Shown here: in pieces, positions 36,428 to 45,546 of the stretch | Numbering within the stretch: the stretch's first letter is position 1 | Layout: every line of letters starts with the position of its first letter | Origin: Sphingomonas glacialis | Lineage (GTDB): Bacteria; Pseudomonadota; Alphaproteobacteria; Sphingomonadales; Sphingomonadaceae | Assembly: GCF_014653575.1 (NCBI RefSeq) | Contig: NZ_BNAQ01000003.1 | Span: forward strand, 522,790-576,701 | Reading direction: 5' to 3' | DNA length: 53,912 nucleotides | The notes under the pieces: model-generated | Seen by the model: only the letters and a program-made list of their open reading frames with translations | The model's database searches: none | What the model was told of the DNA's origin: nothing | Program-made: the position numbers and the translations under genes

Positions 36428-38086
36428 ATGCGCCTTCCCTTGCTTCGATTTCCGGCATTTCCGGGCGCTGCTGTGGCCGTCATCGACACGACGAGCGCGC
36501 TCAGCGAGCGCGTGCTCGCGCCCGGAGCGATCGAATCGCTGTTCGCCGCGATCCGTGCGGCGCGCGTCGGCGGAGCGTTTTGGGCGCCGGCGAGCGCGGT
36601 CCAGGGCGCGGCGACCATCGTGCGTCTGCGGACGCGCGAAGATATCGACAGCGTACCCGCAGCGCTCGCGCCAGCGGCTTTATGGTCGATGCCCGCGGCA
36701 TTGGTGCGCGACGCCGCGGTGCACGCTCGCGTGGATGCCGCGCGGATCGTCGCGACCGAGATCGATCCGTGGTCGGTGCTCGATCGTGCCACGACGCTCG
36801 TCGCCCACGGTGACGACGAATGGGTCGCGCTCGCGGCGATCGCTGGTTGCGCGGTCCATTTGCTCACGGCTGGCCGCTTCGGCGCGCCCGGCGACGATGC
36901 CGCCACGCTCGAAGCGCGCGTCGCGAGCGACCTCGCGCAGACCGCCTGTCTCGACCCGTTCACCGGCCAGACCGCCGACAGCGGCGCAATGATCGCCTGG
37001 CTCTGCGATCTGCGGCAGAGTTTTGCGGCAAATCACGGGCTCGTCGCGGCGTGCGGCTTCAGCTGGTGGAAGCGGCTTGAGATCGCGCGCTTCCTGTGGA
37101 CGCCCGCGCACCCGTTGCGCTTCTTCTGGTCGGAGCAGCGCGCGATCGCGCATGCCGCGCGGATGGGCGGCGCGATTGCGGTGTGGCCGTCGCGCGTTTC
37201 GGCCGGGTTGGCGGCGGCGGCCGCGGCGCGGGGCGTCGCGCTGGTCCGTGTCGAGGATGGCTTCGTGCGTTCGGTCGGGCTCGGCAGCAATCTCGTGCCC
37301 CCGTCGTCGATCGCGATCGACCGGCGCGGCATCCATTACGACCCGACGCGCGCGAGCGATCTCGAGGTGCTGCTGGCCGAGGGGGAATTCCCGCCCGCCT
37401 TGCTCGAGCGCGCGCAGCGGTTGAGCGCGACGATCCTGGCCGCCGGGATCAGCAAATATGGCGGCGATGCCGCGCACAGCTTTCCCGAACGCGCCGTCGG
37501 CAAGCGGCTGGTGCTCGTCGCGGGGCAAGTCGAGGACGACCAGTCGGTGCTGCTCGGCGGGGCGGGGCTGACGAGCAATCTCGAGGTGCTGCGCCGTGCG
37601 CGCGTGCTCGAGCCCGATGCCGAGATCTGGTTCCGTCCGCACCCCGATGTCGATGCCGGGCATCGCAAGGGCGCGGTGCGCGACGACGACGCCCTGGCGC
37701 ACGCCGACCGCATCGTGCGCGGCGGGACGATGGCGCGGCTGCTCGATCTGGTCGATGCCGTCCATGTGCTGACCTCGCTCACTGGGTTCGAAGCGCTGCT
37801 GCGCGGGCGGGCGGTCACCTGCCACGGCGTGCCGTTCTACGCCGGCTGGGGCCTGACGCGCGATCTCGCGCCAATCCCCGATCGCCGGGGGCGGCGATTG
37901 GGGCTGGCGGAACTCGTTGCCGCGGTGTTGATTGTCTACCCGCGCTATCTCGATCCGGTTACGGGATTGCCCTGTCCGCCCGAGGTGCTGATCGCGCGCA
38001 TGGCGAGCGGCAATGCGACGAACAGATTGGCCTGGGTGACGAAGTTGAAGCAAGTGCAGGGACGTTTGACGATGGGGTGGCTATGA
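36428..38086 (+). CDS. kpsC: Capsule poly-Kdo transferase KpsC, shortened first module
   Basis: The 552-residue protein has a complete C-terminal module. It contains GFSWWKRLEIARFLW, VWPSRVSAGLAAAAAARGVA, VRVEDGFVRSVGLGSNLVPP, GIHYDPTRASDLEVLL, LVAGQVEDDQSVLLGG, WFRPHPDVDAGHRKG and VLTSLTGFEALLRGRAVTCH. The first about 200 residues correspond only to the end of the usual first module (TLVAHGDDEWVALAAIAGCA, DPFTGQTADSGAMIAWL) and lack the first EDGFxRS copy. Standard KpsC proteins (about 670 residues) have two full modules. The longer frame to 36101 adds only sequence antisense or out of frame to the phosphatase gene. It overlaps the next gene by ATGA. Confidence 0.88.
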   Translation: MRLPLLRFPAFPGAAVAVIDTTSALSERVLAPGAIESLFAAIRAARVGGAFWAPASAVQGAATIVRLRTREDIDSVPAALAPAALWSMPAALVRDAAVHARVDAARIVATEIDPWSVLDRATTLVAHGDDEWVALAAIAGCAVHLLTAGRFGAPGDDAATLEARVASDLAQTACLDPFTGQTADSGAMIAWLCDLRQSFAANHGLVAACGFSWWKRLEIARFLWTPAHPLRFFWSEQRAIAHAARMGGAIAVWPSRVSAGLAAAAAARGVALVRVEDGFVRSVGLGSNLVPPSSIAIDRRGIHYDPTRASDLEVLLAEGEFPPALLERAQRLSATILAAGISKYGGDAAHSFPERAVGKRLVLVAGQVEDDQSVLLGGAGLTSNLEVLRRARVLEPDAEIWFRPHPDVDAGHRKGAVRDDDALAHADRIVRGGTMARLLDLVDAVHVLTSLTGFEALLRGRAVTCHGVPFYAGWGLTRDLAPIPDRRGRRLGLAELVAAVLIVYPRYLDPVTGLPCPPEVLIARMASGNATNRLAWVTKLKQVQGRLTMGWL

Positions 38087-39282
38087 GCGCGGGCGAGGTC
38101 ATCCTCGACGTCTCGCGCTTGCTGTCGCGCGCGCGGCATCAGACTCCGTCCGGCGTCGATCGCGTCGAGATGGCGTATGCGCGCGGGTTGCAGGCGCGGC
38201 TCGGCGAGCGCTTGGGCTTTGCCGCGGTGCATCCGTTCGGCAATTACGGCCGTCTTTCGCGCGCGCGAACGCTCGCGTTTCTCGACGCGACCGAGGCGCG
38301 CTGGGCGAGCGCGCGCGGCAAGGGCGGGCCGCGGCCGATCGCCGAAGTGATGCCGACGCTGCTCAACCTGCTGCCGACGCGGCCGCGGCCCGGCCCCAAC
38401 GCCGTCTACGTCCAATCGTCGCCGCACCATCTGACCAAGCCCGATCTGGTGAAACGGATCCTCGCGCACGAACAGGCGCGCTTCCTGTGCTTCGTCCACG
38501 ATCTGATCCCGATCGAATATCCCGAATATGCCCGACCCGACGGGGCGCGGCTGCATCAGCAGCGCGTCGACACGATCACGCGCTTTGCCGACAGTGTGAT
38601 CGTGAATTCGGTATCGACCGCCAAATCGCTCAAGCCGTTCCTCTTGGCGGCTTGGCGCTCGGTCGACGTGCGCGTGGCGCTGCTCGGCACCGAGGAGATC
38701 CCGCACGTCGCGCCGCTGCCGAGCGCGGCGGCGGAACGGCCGTATTTCCTGTGTCTCGGCACGATCGAGCCGCGCAAGAACCATTTGCTGCTGCTCAACC
38801 TGTGGCGCGCCATGGCGCAGCAGATGGATCCGGCGGCGATCCCGCGGCTGATCATCGTCGGGCGTCGCGGCTGGGAGAATGAGCAAGTCGTCGACATGCT
38901 CGAGCGCTGCCCCGGTCTCAAAGGCCATGTCGAGGAGCTCAACGGCTGTTCGGACGAGCGGATGCACGCGCTGCTGCGTGGTGCGCGCGCGCTGGTGCTG
39001 CCGTCGTTCGCCGAAGGCTATGGCATGCCGGTGGCCGAAGCGCTGTCGGTCGGCACGCCGGTGATCTGCAGCGATCTGCCCGCGCTCCACGAGGCCGGTG
39101 GCGCCGCGCCCGATTTCCTCGATCCGCTCGATGGGCTCGGCTGGGAGGCGGCGATCCTCGATCATGCGCGTGCCGGGCCGATGCACCACGCGCAACTCGA
39201 GCGGATGCGCGGCTGGAATCCGCCGACCTGGCACGATCATATCTCGATCCTGTGCGACGCGATCGAGGCGCTGCAACGCTAG
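38083..39282 (+). CDS. Glycosyltransferase, GT4 family
   Basis: The 399-residue GT-B protein shows EVILDVSRLLSRARHQTPSG, FVHDLIPIEYPEYARPDG, YFLCLGTIEPRKNHLLLLNL, IIVGRRGWENEQVVDML and the E-x7-E motif FAEGYGMPVAEALSVGTPVI. Translational coupling to kpsC (ATGA at 38083-38086) suggests that it works on or next to the Kdo linker, for example adding the first sugar of the chain to it. This is inference. The long frame from 37096 is only a shadow over kpsC. Confidence 0.9.
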   Translation: MSAGEVILDVSRLLSRARHQTPSGVDRVEMAYARGLQARLGERLGFAAVHPFGNYGRLSRARTLAFLDATEARWASARGKGGPRPIAEVMPTLLNLLPTRPRPGPNAVYVQSSPHHLTKPDLVKRILAHEQARFLCFVHDLIPIEYPEYARPDGARLHQQRVDTITRFADSVIVNSVSTAKSLKPFLLAAWRSVDVRVALLGTEEIPHVAPLPSAAAERPYFLCLGTIEPRKNHLLLLNLWRAMAQQMDPAAIPRLIIVGRRGWENEQVVDMLERCPGLKGHVEELNGCSDERMHALLRGARALVLPSFAEGYGMPVAEALSVGTPVICSDLPALHEAGGAAPDFLDPLDGLGWEAAILDHARAGPMHHAQLERMRGWNPPTWHDHISILCDAIEALQR

Positions 39283-39347
39283 GCGCCTGACGGGGTGGGG
39301 GATCGCACTGGACGGCGGCGCGTTTGTCGGCGCGAAGGAGTTCCCGC

Positions 39348-40304
39348 ATGCCCGACCTCGATAGCACGACGCCCGCAACCGCAAACCGCGCGGTGCGCAT
39401 CACCCATTTCGGCGGCCCCGAGGTGATCGAGGTCACCACGATCGACACGCCCTATCCGGCGGCCGACGAAGTGCTCGTCCGCGTCCATTCGGCGAGCGTC
39501 AATCCGGTCGACTGGAAGACCGCCGAGGGCAAATATCCGCCGGTCGGCGAAGATGCGCTGCCGATCGTGCTCGGGCGCGATCTGGCTGGCACGATCGCGC
39601 AAGTCGCGGATTCGGACTGGAGCGTCGGCGACCGCGTCTTCGCCTTTATCGGGCAGGATCGCGGTGCGCAGAGCGTCTTCGTCTGCGTCAAGACGAGCGA
39701 GCTCGTCGCGATGCCGGACGCGATCGACTTCGACGCTGCCGCCGGATCGGCGCTTGCGGTGATGACCGCATGGCAGGGGCTGTTCGATCATGGCGGGCTC
39801 ACCGCCGGGCAGCGCGTGCTGATCCACGGCGGTGCAGGCGGGGTCGGGCACATGGCGGTGCAGCTCGCGCGCTGGAAAGGCGCGACGGTGTTCGCGACCG
39901 CATCCGGGCATGACCTCGATTTCGTCCGCAACCTCGGCGCCGATACGGTGATCGATTACAAGAACGCGCGGTTCGAGGATATCGCGACCGATCTCGACAT
40001 GGTGTTCGATACGCAAGGCGGCGAAACGCAGGCGCGTTCGTTCCGCGTCATCCGCGAGGGCGGCATCCTCGTCTCGACGCTCGATCCCGACACGGCCAAG
40101 GCGGCCGAGCACAAGGTGCGCATCGTGCCGCGCTGGCATGCCGAGCCGGATGCCGCCACGCTCGGCCAAGTCGCCGACTTGCTCGCGTCGGGCGCGCTCA
40201 AGGTTACGGTGGCCAAGACCTTTCCGCTCGAGCAGGTCCGCGCGGCGCACGCCTTTGCCCAGGACGAGCATCCGCGCGGCAAGGTCGTGCTGCGCCTGGT
40301 CTGA
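39348..40304 (+). CDS. Zinc-independent MDR-type NADP-dependent oxidoreductase
   Basis: The 318-residue medium-chain dehydrogenase has an N-terminal GroES-like domain (DEVLVRVHSASVNPVDWKTA, VLGRDLAGTI) and a nucleotide-binding domain with VLIHGGAGGVGHMAVQLAR and GADTVIDYKN. No zinc-ligand cysteine pattern is present, so it is a quinone-oxidoreductase-like member. The ATG at 39348 follows AAGGAG; the longer frame to 39324 has no site. It is likely a separate unit, not a capsule gene. Confidence 0.88.
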   Translation: MPDLDSTTPATANRAVRITHFGGPEVIEVTTIDTPYPAADEVLVRVHSASVNPVDWKTAEGKYPPVGEDALPIVLGRDLAGTIAQVADSDWSVGDRVFAFIGQDRGAQSVFVCVKTSELVAMPDAIDFDAAAGSALAVMTAWQGLFDHGGLTAGQRVLIHGGAGGVGHMAVQLARWKGATVFATASGHDLDFVRNLGADTVIDYKNARFEDIATDLDMVFDTQGGETQARSFRVIREGGILVSTLDPDTAKAAEHKVRIVPRWHAEPDAATLGQVADLLASGALKVTVAKTFPLEQVRAAHAFAQDEHPRGKVVLRLV

Positions 40305-40324
40305 CGCAGCACGACGGCGCGGGC

Positions 40325-42202
40325 TCAGCCGAGCCCGCGCCCGAGCACGCGCGTCAGCCGCGCCGAGAACGCGCGCGGATCGACCGGCAGCTCGCCATCG
40401 GCGATCCGCGCTTCGTCGAACAGCAGATGCGCGGCGTCCTCGCGCAGCGCCGGATCGGCGCCCTCTGCGCCGAGCTGCTCGATCAGCGGATGGCGCGGGT
40501 TGATCTCGAGCACGGGCTTGGCGGCGGTCTCGAGCCGGCCCGCGCCCGCCAGCAGCTTCTCGAGCTGGCGGTCCATCCCGGTATCGGGCGCGACGAGGCA
40601 GACCGCGCTTTCGGTCAGGCGCTCGGACACGCGCACGTCGGACACTGCATCACCGAGCGTCGTCTTCACGAAGGCGATGAAGTCGTTGACCGTCTCCGAT
40701 GCAGGCGGCGTCGGCTCGGTGCCTTCGGGAAGCGCGATCAGGCTGAGATCGGCAAGGCCCTGTGTCACCGACTTGAACGGCTTGCCGTCGAAATCCATGC
40801 CCGCGGCGGCCCAGAAGCTGTCGACATGATCGGTGAGCAGCAGCACCTCGATCCCGCGCGCGCGGAACCCCTCGAGCTGCGGCGACGAGGCGAGCCGGTC
40901 GAGATCGGGCCCGAGCGCGTAATAGACCGCGGTCTGGTTGTCCTTGAGGCCGGCGGCATAGTCCTTGAGCGAACGCCATTCGCCGTTCGAAGTGGTCGTC
41001 TTGAAACGTGCAAGGCCGAGCAGCGTCTCGCGCCGCGCATAATCCTCGTACAGGCCTTCCTTGAGCACCGCGCCGAACGTATCCCACAGCTTGAGATAGC
41101 GCTCGGTGTCGTTCGCCGCGAGCTTGTCGAGTTCGCTCAGCACGCGGTTCGACACGCCCTTCTGGATCGCGGCGAGCACCGGGCTGTCCTGGATCATCTC
41201 GCGCGAGACGTTGAGCGGCAGGTCGCTCGAATCGACGAGCCCGCGCACGAAGCGCAGATAGCGCGGCAGGATTTCGGCCTCGTCGGTGATGAAGACGCGG
41301 CGGACATAGAGCTTCATCCGCCCGGCGCGGTCGGGATCGAACAGGTCGAACGGCTTGGTCTCGGGGATGAAGGCGAGCACGGTATATTCGTGCATGCCTT
41401 CGGCGCGGTAATGCAGCGTCAGCGCAGGCGCGTCGAACTGGCCCGCCACGCTGCGGTAGAAATCGGTATAGTCCTCGGGGCTGATCTCGGCCTTGGGCTT
41501 GGTCCAGAGCGCGGCGCCGTCGGCGATCTGCTTGGGCTCGGCGTCGGGTGTGTCCTTGAGGAAGATCGGCACGGGGACATGGCCCGACTGCGCCTTGATC
41601 GTCCGCTCGATCGTGAAGGCGTCGGTATAGCTGGTCGCGTCGTCCTTGAGCTGGAGCAGCACGCGGGTGCCGCGCGCAGGCGCTTGGGCGATGTCGACGG
41701 GTTCGATCGTATAGGTGCCCTGGCCGTCGGACGACCACAAGGCCGCGGTCTCGGCGCCAGCGCGGCGCGAGACCACTTCGACCTGATCGGCGACCATGAA
41801 CGCCGAATAGAAACCGACGCCGAACTGGCCGATCAACTGGCTGCCCTCGGCATCCTTTGCGCCCGCAATGCGATCCATGAACGCCTTGGTGCCCGAGCGC
41901 GCGATCGTGCCGAGCGCTTCGCCGAGCTCGTCCTCGCTCATGCCGATGCCGTTATCCTCGATCGTCAGGCGACGCGCTTCGGCGTCGAGCGTGACGGTGA
42001 TGCGCGGCTGGCCGTCATCGCCGAGCAGGGCGGCGTTGCTGAGCCCTTCGTAGCGCAATTTCTCGCACGCATCGGCGGCGTTCGAGATGAGCTCGCGCAG
42101 GAAGACGTCTTTGTCCGAATAGACCGAGTGCACCATCATATGCAGCAGCTTGGCGACATCGGCTTCGAAGGAACGCGGGGTGGTGGTGGTGGTCGTCGTC
42201 AT
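40325..42202 (-). CDS. htpG: Molecular chaperone HtpG (Hsp90)
   Basis: The 625-residue cytoplasmic chaperone has the GHKL ATPase domain (FLRELISNAADACEKLRYEG, IEDNGIGMSEDELGEALGTI, GQFGVGFYSAFMVAD). The middle domain has KLYVRRVFITDEAEILPRYL and GLVDSSDLPLNVSREMIQDS, and a dimerisation domain ends at GRGLG. Length agrees with family members. The start MTTTTTTTPRSFEADVAKLL uses a run of Thr codons (ACG/ACC) and lies at 42202, although the frame stays open to 42490. Confidence 0.97.
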   Translation of the reverse strand: MTTTTTTTPRSFEADVAKLLHMMVHSVYSDKDVFLRELISNAADACEKLRYEGLSNAALLGDDGQPRITVTLDAEARRLTIEDNGIGMSEDELGEALGTIARSGTKAFMDRIAGAKDAEGSQLIGQFGVGFYSAFMVADQVEVVSRRAGAETAALWSSDGQGTYTIEPVDIAQAPARGTRVLLQLKDDATSYTDAFTIERTIKAQSGHVPVPIFLKDTPDAEPKQIADGAALWTKPKAEISPEDYTDFYRSVAGQFDAPALTLHYRAEGMHEYTVLAFIPETKPFDLFDPDRAGRMKLYVRRVFITDEAEILPRYLRFVRGLVDSSDLPLNVSREMIQDSPVLAAIQKGVSNRVLSELDKLAANDTERYLKLWDTFGAVLKEGLYEDYARRETLLGLARFKTTTSNGEWRSLKDYAAGLKDNQTAVYYALGPDLDRLASSPQLEGFRARGIEVLLLTDHVDSFWAAAGMDFDGKPFKSVTQGLADLSLIALPEGTEPTPPASETVNDFIAFVKTTLGDAVSDVRVSERLTESAVCLVAPDTGMDRQLEKLLAGAGRLETAAKPVLEINPRHPLIEQLGAEGADPALREDAAHLLFDEARIADGELPVDPRAFSARLTRVLGRGLG

Positions 42203-42389
42203 GGGGCCACGGTCTCTCCGGTTGATGAAGGCTGCGACATGGACGTCGCGCCGAGGCGTTTCAAGATCGCGCCGACCGACCGCGACGTGCATGTCGCCCG
42301 TCGCGACTTCCGCAATGCGTTCCGATGGTTGCGCGCCAACGTCTCGCGCTGGATTTGCAGCTAGCGCCACCATAAGGCGCTCGGGCGCG

Positions 42390-42653
42390 TTGAGCGATCG
42401 GATCCAGGGCTTTCTCGCGGGGGAGGGGATCGACCGCTTTGCCGATCGCGACACGCTTGCGGCGACCGCGGTGGCTGGTTTCGCCGCCACGCCGGGGCCG
42501 AACGCGAAGGCGTTTCTGCGGGCGCTGTGGGATATGCCGGTGCCGACCGGCGAGCAGCGCTATGTCGACGGAATGCTCCAATTGCTCAGCTTGATGCATT
42601 GCAGCGGCCATTTCCGCGTGATCGACGGGCGTGAGGGGGCGGTGCGGGGGTAG
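42390..42653 (+). CDS. Small hypothetical protein
   Basis: The 87-codon frame uses a TTG start at 42390, with no better start between the divergent htpG and here. The product (FLAGEGIDRFADRDTLAATA, FLRALWDMPVPTGEQRYVDG, MLQLLSLMHCSGHFRV) reads as a compact, mostly helical protein with codon use like the neighbours. I do not recognise a family. A promoter and operator for the GH51 gene start just downstream. Confidence 0.45.
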   Translation: MSDRIQGFLAGEGIDRFADRDTLAATAVAGFAATPGPNAKAFLRALWDMPVPTGEQRYVDGMLQLLSLMHCSGHFRVIDGREGAVRG

Positions 42654-42685
42654 CGCCGCAATCGCGATGCAGCGTTCGACGTACG

Positions 42686-42725
42686 TTGACGTCGCGGCTT
42701 TGCGATTATAGTCAGACAATATAAT
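42686..42725 (+). promoter_or_regulatory. Promoter with GntR-type operator before the arabinofuranosidase gene
   Basis: TTGACG at 42686 and TATAGT at 42707 (spacing 15), plus a perfect TATAAT at 42720, lie in an AT-rich island. The palindromic TAGTCAGACAA at 42709-42719 overlaps them and matches the TNGTNNNACNA pattern of FadR-type GntR regulators. A near-identical site lies at 46027. The GntR gene at 44770-45546 is the obvious candidate to bind both. Confidence 0.65.
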
Positions 42726-42905
42726 TGAAAATGCAAGGCCTCGCGCGGGCCGTGCCGGGGGGAGGGGGATGCGGGTCATGGCGACGACGACGACCGAATC
42801 CGACCGGCGCACGCGCCCGTCGCTGGACGCCGTGCCAGCCCTCGACCGCGCGCCGTGCGGACTCGCGCCGACAACCCCTCCCGTCTCTCCGCGAAGGAAA
42901 CCCCG

Positions 42906-44474
42906 ATGACCCGTCGTGCCGGATTTGCGCTCTCGCTCGCCACGGTGCTGCTCGCGTCGACCGCGGCAGTCGCCCAGGATGCCGCCAGCGACGCCACCGC
43001 GTCCGCCACGGTCCATGCCGACCGCCCCGGCCCGGTGATGGCGCGCCAGGTGTTCGGCCAGTTCGCCGAGCATCTCGGCCACGGCATCTATGGCGGCATT
43101 TGGGTCGGCGAAGGCTCGAAGATCCCCAACGACCATGGCTATCGCCGCGACGTGATCGACGCCTTGCGCGCGATCAAGGTGCCGACGGTGCGCTGGCCCG
43201 GGGGCTGTTTCGCCGACGAATATCACTGGCGCGACGGCGTCGGCGCGCGCGGCAAGCGTCCGGTCAAGATCAACACCAATTGGGGCGGCGTCGACGAGGA
43301 CAACGCCTTCGGTACGCCCGAGTTCATGGGCTTTCTCGAGCGGCTCGGCGCCGAAGCCTATGTCTCGGCCAATGTCGGCAGCGCACCGCCGAGCGAGACC
43401 GCGCAGTGGGTCGAATACATGACCTCGCCCAATGGCTCGAGCCTCGCCAAGGAGCGCGCGGCGGACGGGCATCCCGCGCCGTTCAAGGTGCCCTATCTCG
43501 GCATCGGCAACGAATTGTGGGGTTGCGGCGGCAACATGCGCGCCGAATATGCCGCCGACCTGACCAACCGCTATGCCGCCTTCGCCAAATCGGGATCGGG
43601 CAAGATGCGCAAGATCGCCAGCGGCCCAAGCGATTCGAACTACGAATGGACCGACACGCTGATGCGGCTGTCGGGCAAGCATATCGACGGCCTGTCGCTG
43701 CATTATTACACGCGCCCGCGCGACGTGCACTGGAACGACAAGGGCGCAGCGCTCGGCTTCCCCGAGAGCGAGTGGGCGAGCACGATGGCGCACACGCTCC
43801 AGATGGAGGAGTTCGTCACCAAGCATTCGGCGATCATGGACAAATACGATCCCGCCAAGAAGGTCTGGCTGGTCGTCGATGAATGGGGCACCTGGTACGA
43901 TCCGGCGCCGGGCAGCAACCCCGGCTTCCTCGTCCAGCAGAACAGCGTGCGCGATGCGGTCGTCGCCGGGCTCAATCTCAACATCTTCGCGCACCATGCC
44001 GACCGCGTGAAGATGGCAGCGGTGGCGCAGATGGTGAACGTGCTGCAGGCGATGCTGCTCACCGACGGCGCCAAGATGGTCAAGACGCCGACCTATTGGG
44101 TGTTCGACCTCTATCTGCCGTGGATGGACGCGACGACCTTGCCGATCGAGGTCACGTCGCCCTGGTATCACAAGGATGCGGTGGCGGTGCCGGCGATCAG
44201 CGCATCGGCGGTGCGCGATACCGCGGGCCAGGTGCATGTCGCTCTGGTCAATCTCGATCCCAATCGGTCGATCCCGCTGTCCATGGCGCTCGCTGGGGTG
44301 AGCGCGACCAGCGTTACGGGCCGGATCGTCACCGGCGCGACGATGGACGCGCATAACAGCTTCGAGCAGCCCGATGCAGTGAAGCCCGTGGCGTTCACGG
44401 CGGCGCAGGTCGCGGGCAGCACGCTGACCGCGACGATCCCGGCTAAGTCGGTGGTGGTGCTCGACTTGCGCTGA
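42906..44474 (+). CDS. Secreted alpha-L-arabinofuranosidase, GH51
   Basis: The 522-residue enzyme has a Sec signal peptide (RRAGFALSLATVLLASTAAV, then AQD). The GH51 barrel follows with FGQFAEHLGHGIYGGIWVGE, PTVRWPGGCFADEYHWRDG, acid/base Glu in LGIGNELWGCGG, LSLHYYTRPRDV, and nucleophile Glu in WLVVDEWGTWYDP. The C-terminal beta-sandwich ends VVVLDLR. It would release arabinose from arabinan or arabinoxylan in the periplasm or outside. SD GAAGGA precedes the ATG. The operator at 42709 suggests control by the nearby GntR protein. Confidence 0.93.
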   Translation: MTRRAGFALSLATVLLASTAAVAQDAASDATASATVHADRPGPVMARQVFGQFAEHLGHGIYGGIWVGEGSKIPNDHGYRRDVIDALRAIKVPTVRWPGGCFADEYHWRDGVGARGKRPVKINTNWGGVDEDNAFGTPEFMGFLERLGAEAYVSANVGSAPPSETAQWVEYMTSPNGSSLAKERAADGHPAPFKVPYLGIGNELWGCGGNMRAEYAADLTNRYAAFAKSGSGKMRKIASGPSDSNYEWTDTLMRLSGKHIDGLSLHYYTRPRDVHWNDKGAALGFPESEWASTMAHTLQMEEFVTKHSAIMDKYDPAKKVWLVVDEWGTWYDPAPGSNPGFLVQQNSVRDAVVAGLNLNIFAHHADRVKMAAVAQMVNVLQAMLLTDGAKMVKTPTYWVFDLYLPWMDATTLPIEVTSPWYHKDAVAVPAISASAVRDTAGQVHVALVNLDPNRSIPLSMALAGVSATSVTGRIVTGATMDAHNSFEQPDAVKPVAFTAAQVAGSTLTATIPAKSVVVLDLR

Positions 44475-44679
44475 GCGGGAGCGGCGCGTCACCGGCGCTG
44501 GGTCGGCGGTGACGCGTGTTCTCGAAGGGACGGGTGTGCGCGCGACGATCCACTGTTGCGCAATGCCTTCGGCGCGTAGCAGTCGATAGCAGCCCGGCCG
44601 ACCACGAATCAGGTCATACGTTTGCAGGCCGCGCCAACGTGTCGCGCTGACGCACTAACGCGCGTATACCCAGAGCGCC

Positions 44680-44767
44680 GTCACCCCAGACTTGATCCGG
44701 GGTCCATGCGAGACGACCGCCATGCTCGACCGGCTCGCATGAATGCCGGATCAAGTCCGGCATGGCG
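44680..44767. repeat. REP-like palindromic element between convergent genes
   Basis: A long two-part stem can form. Outer arms are GACTTGATCCGG (44689-44700) and CCGGATCAAGTC (44746-44757); inner arms are CATGCGAG (44705-44712) and CTCGCATG (44734-44741). The wording resembles the dispersed GATCCGG palindromes common in sphingomonad genomes. It lies 3 bases beyond the gntR stop and may also terminate transcription. Confidence 0.8.
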
Positions 44768-44769
44768 CG

Positions 44770-45546
44770 TTAGACTGCCATCACGCTTTGCGTGTCCTCG
44801 AGCGCCAATTCGACCAGCCGCCGCATCGCCGCGGTCGCACCCTCGACATCGGCGGCGACGATCGCGTCATAGACGAGCACGTGATCGGGGATCGGATTGC
44901 GCGGCAGCGCGCGCATCCGCTGCTTGAACTGCGTCGTCCAGGCGACTGCGGCGCCGATCGAGGCGCTCATCACCACCAGCGCATCGTTGCGCGTCGCGCG
45001 CAGGATCGCGTCGTGGAACTGGCGATCGGCCGTTCGGCCCGGCTCGGTCGCGAGCGAATGGCGCCGCATCGCGGCAAGCGCGTCCTTCATCCGCTTGATG
45101 TCGTCGCGGTCGCGCTTGGCAGCGGCGATCCCGGCGGCGGCGGGCTCGATGATCAGCCGCAGCTCGAACAGGCTGCGCACCAGCTGCGGATCGGGTTCGC
45201 CCGCAAACGCCCAGGCGAGCACGTCGGGGTCGAGCAGATTCCAGCGGTCGCGCGGCAGGACGCGCGTGCCGGTCTTGGGGCGGCTCTCGACCAGGCCCTT
45301 GGCGATCAGCCCCTGGATCCCCTCGCGATACGCGCTGCGCGACACGTCGAGCGTCTCGGCAAAGACGGTCTCGCTCGACAGCGTTTCGCCGGGGGCATAT
45401 TCGCCCGACAGGATCGCGACGCCAAGCTTGTGGGCAATGGCGCCGCGCAGGCGTCTGCCCTTGCCGCGCGGCTGGCGTGGCAGAGGGGTGGAACCGTCTC
45501 CGGCGTCGGCATCGTCTGGCGCGATGATGGGGGCTTTAATCGTCAC
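44770..45546 (-). CDS. GntR-family regulator, FadR subfamily
   Basis: The 258-residue protein has an N-terminal winged helix (HKLGVAILSGEYAPGETLSS, FAETLDVSRSAYREGIQGLI, GLVESRPKTGTRVLPRDRW). An all-helical FCD effector domain follows, with SLFELRLIIEPAAAGIAA, DRQFHDAILRATRND (metal-binding Asp and His) and DHVLVYDAIVAADVEGATAA. The GTG start at 45546 follows GAGGGA; the open frame continues to 45960 but the extra part is not conserved. Effectors of such proteins are sugar acids or other carboxylates. It probably controls the GH51 gene and the transporter at 46276. Confidence 0.9.
   Translation of the reverse strand: MTIKAPIIAPDDADAGDGSTPLPRQPRGKGRRLRGAIAHKLGVAILSGEYAPGETLSSETVFAETLDVSRSAYREGIQGLIAKGLVESRPKTGTRVLPRDRWNLLDPDVLAWAFAGEPDPQLVRSLFELRLIIEPAAAGIAAAKRDRDDIKRMKDALAAMRRHSLATEPGRTADRQFHDAILRATRNDALVVMSASIGAAVAWTTQFKQRMRALPRNPIPDHVLVYDAIVAADVEGATAAMRRLVELALEDTQSVMAV

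Noticed and set aside
40427..42364. 645-codon plus-strand frame
   Set aside because: Antisense shadow of htpG in GC-rich sequence.
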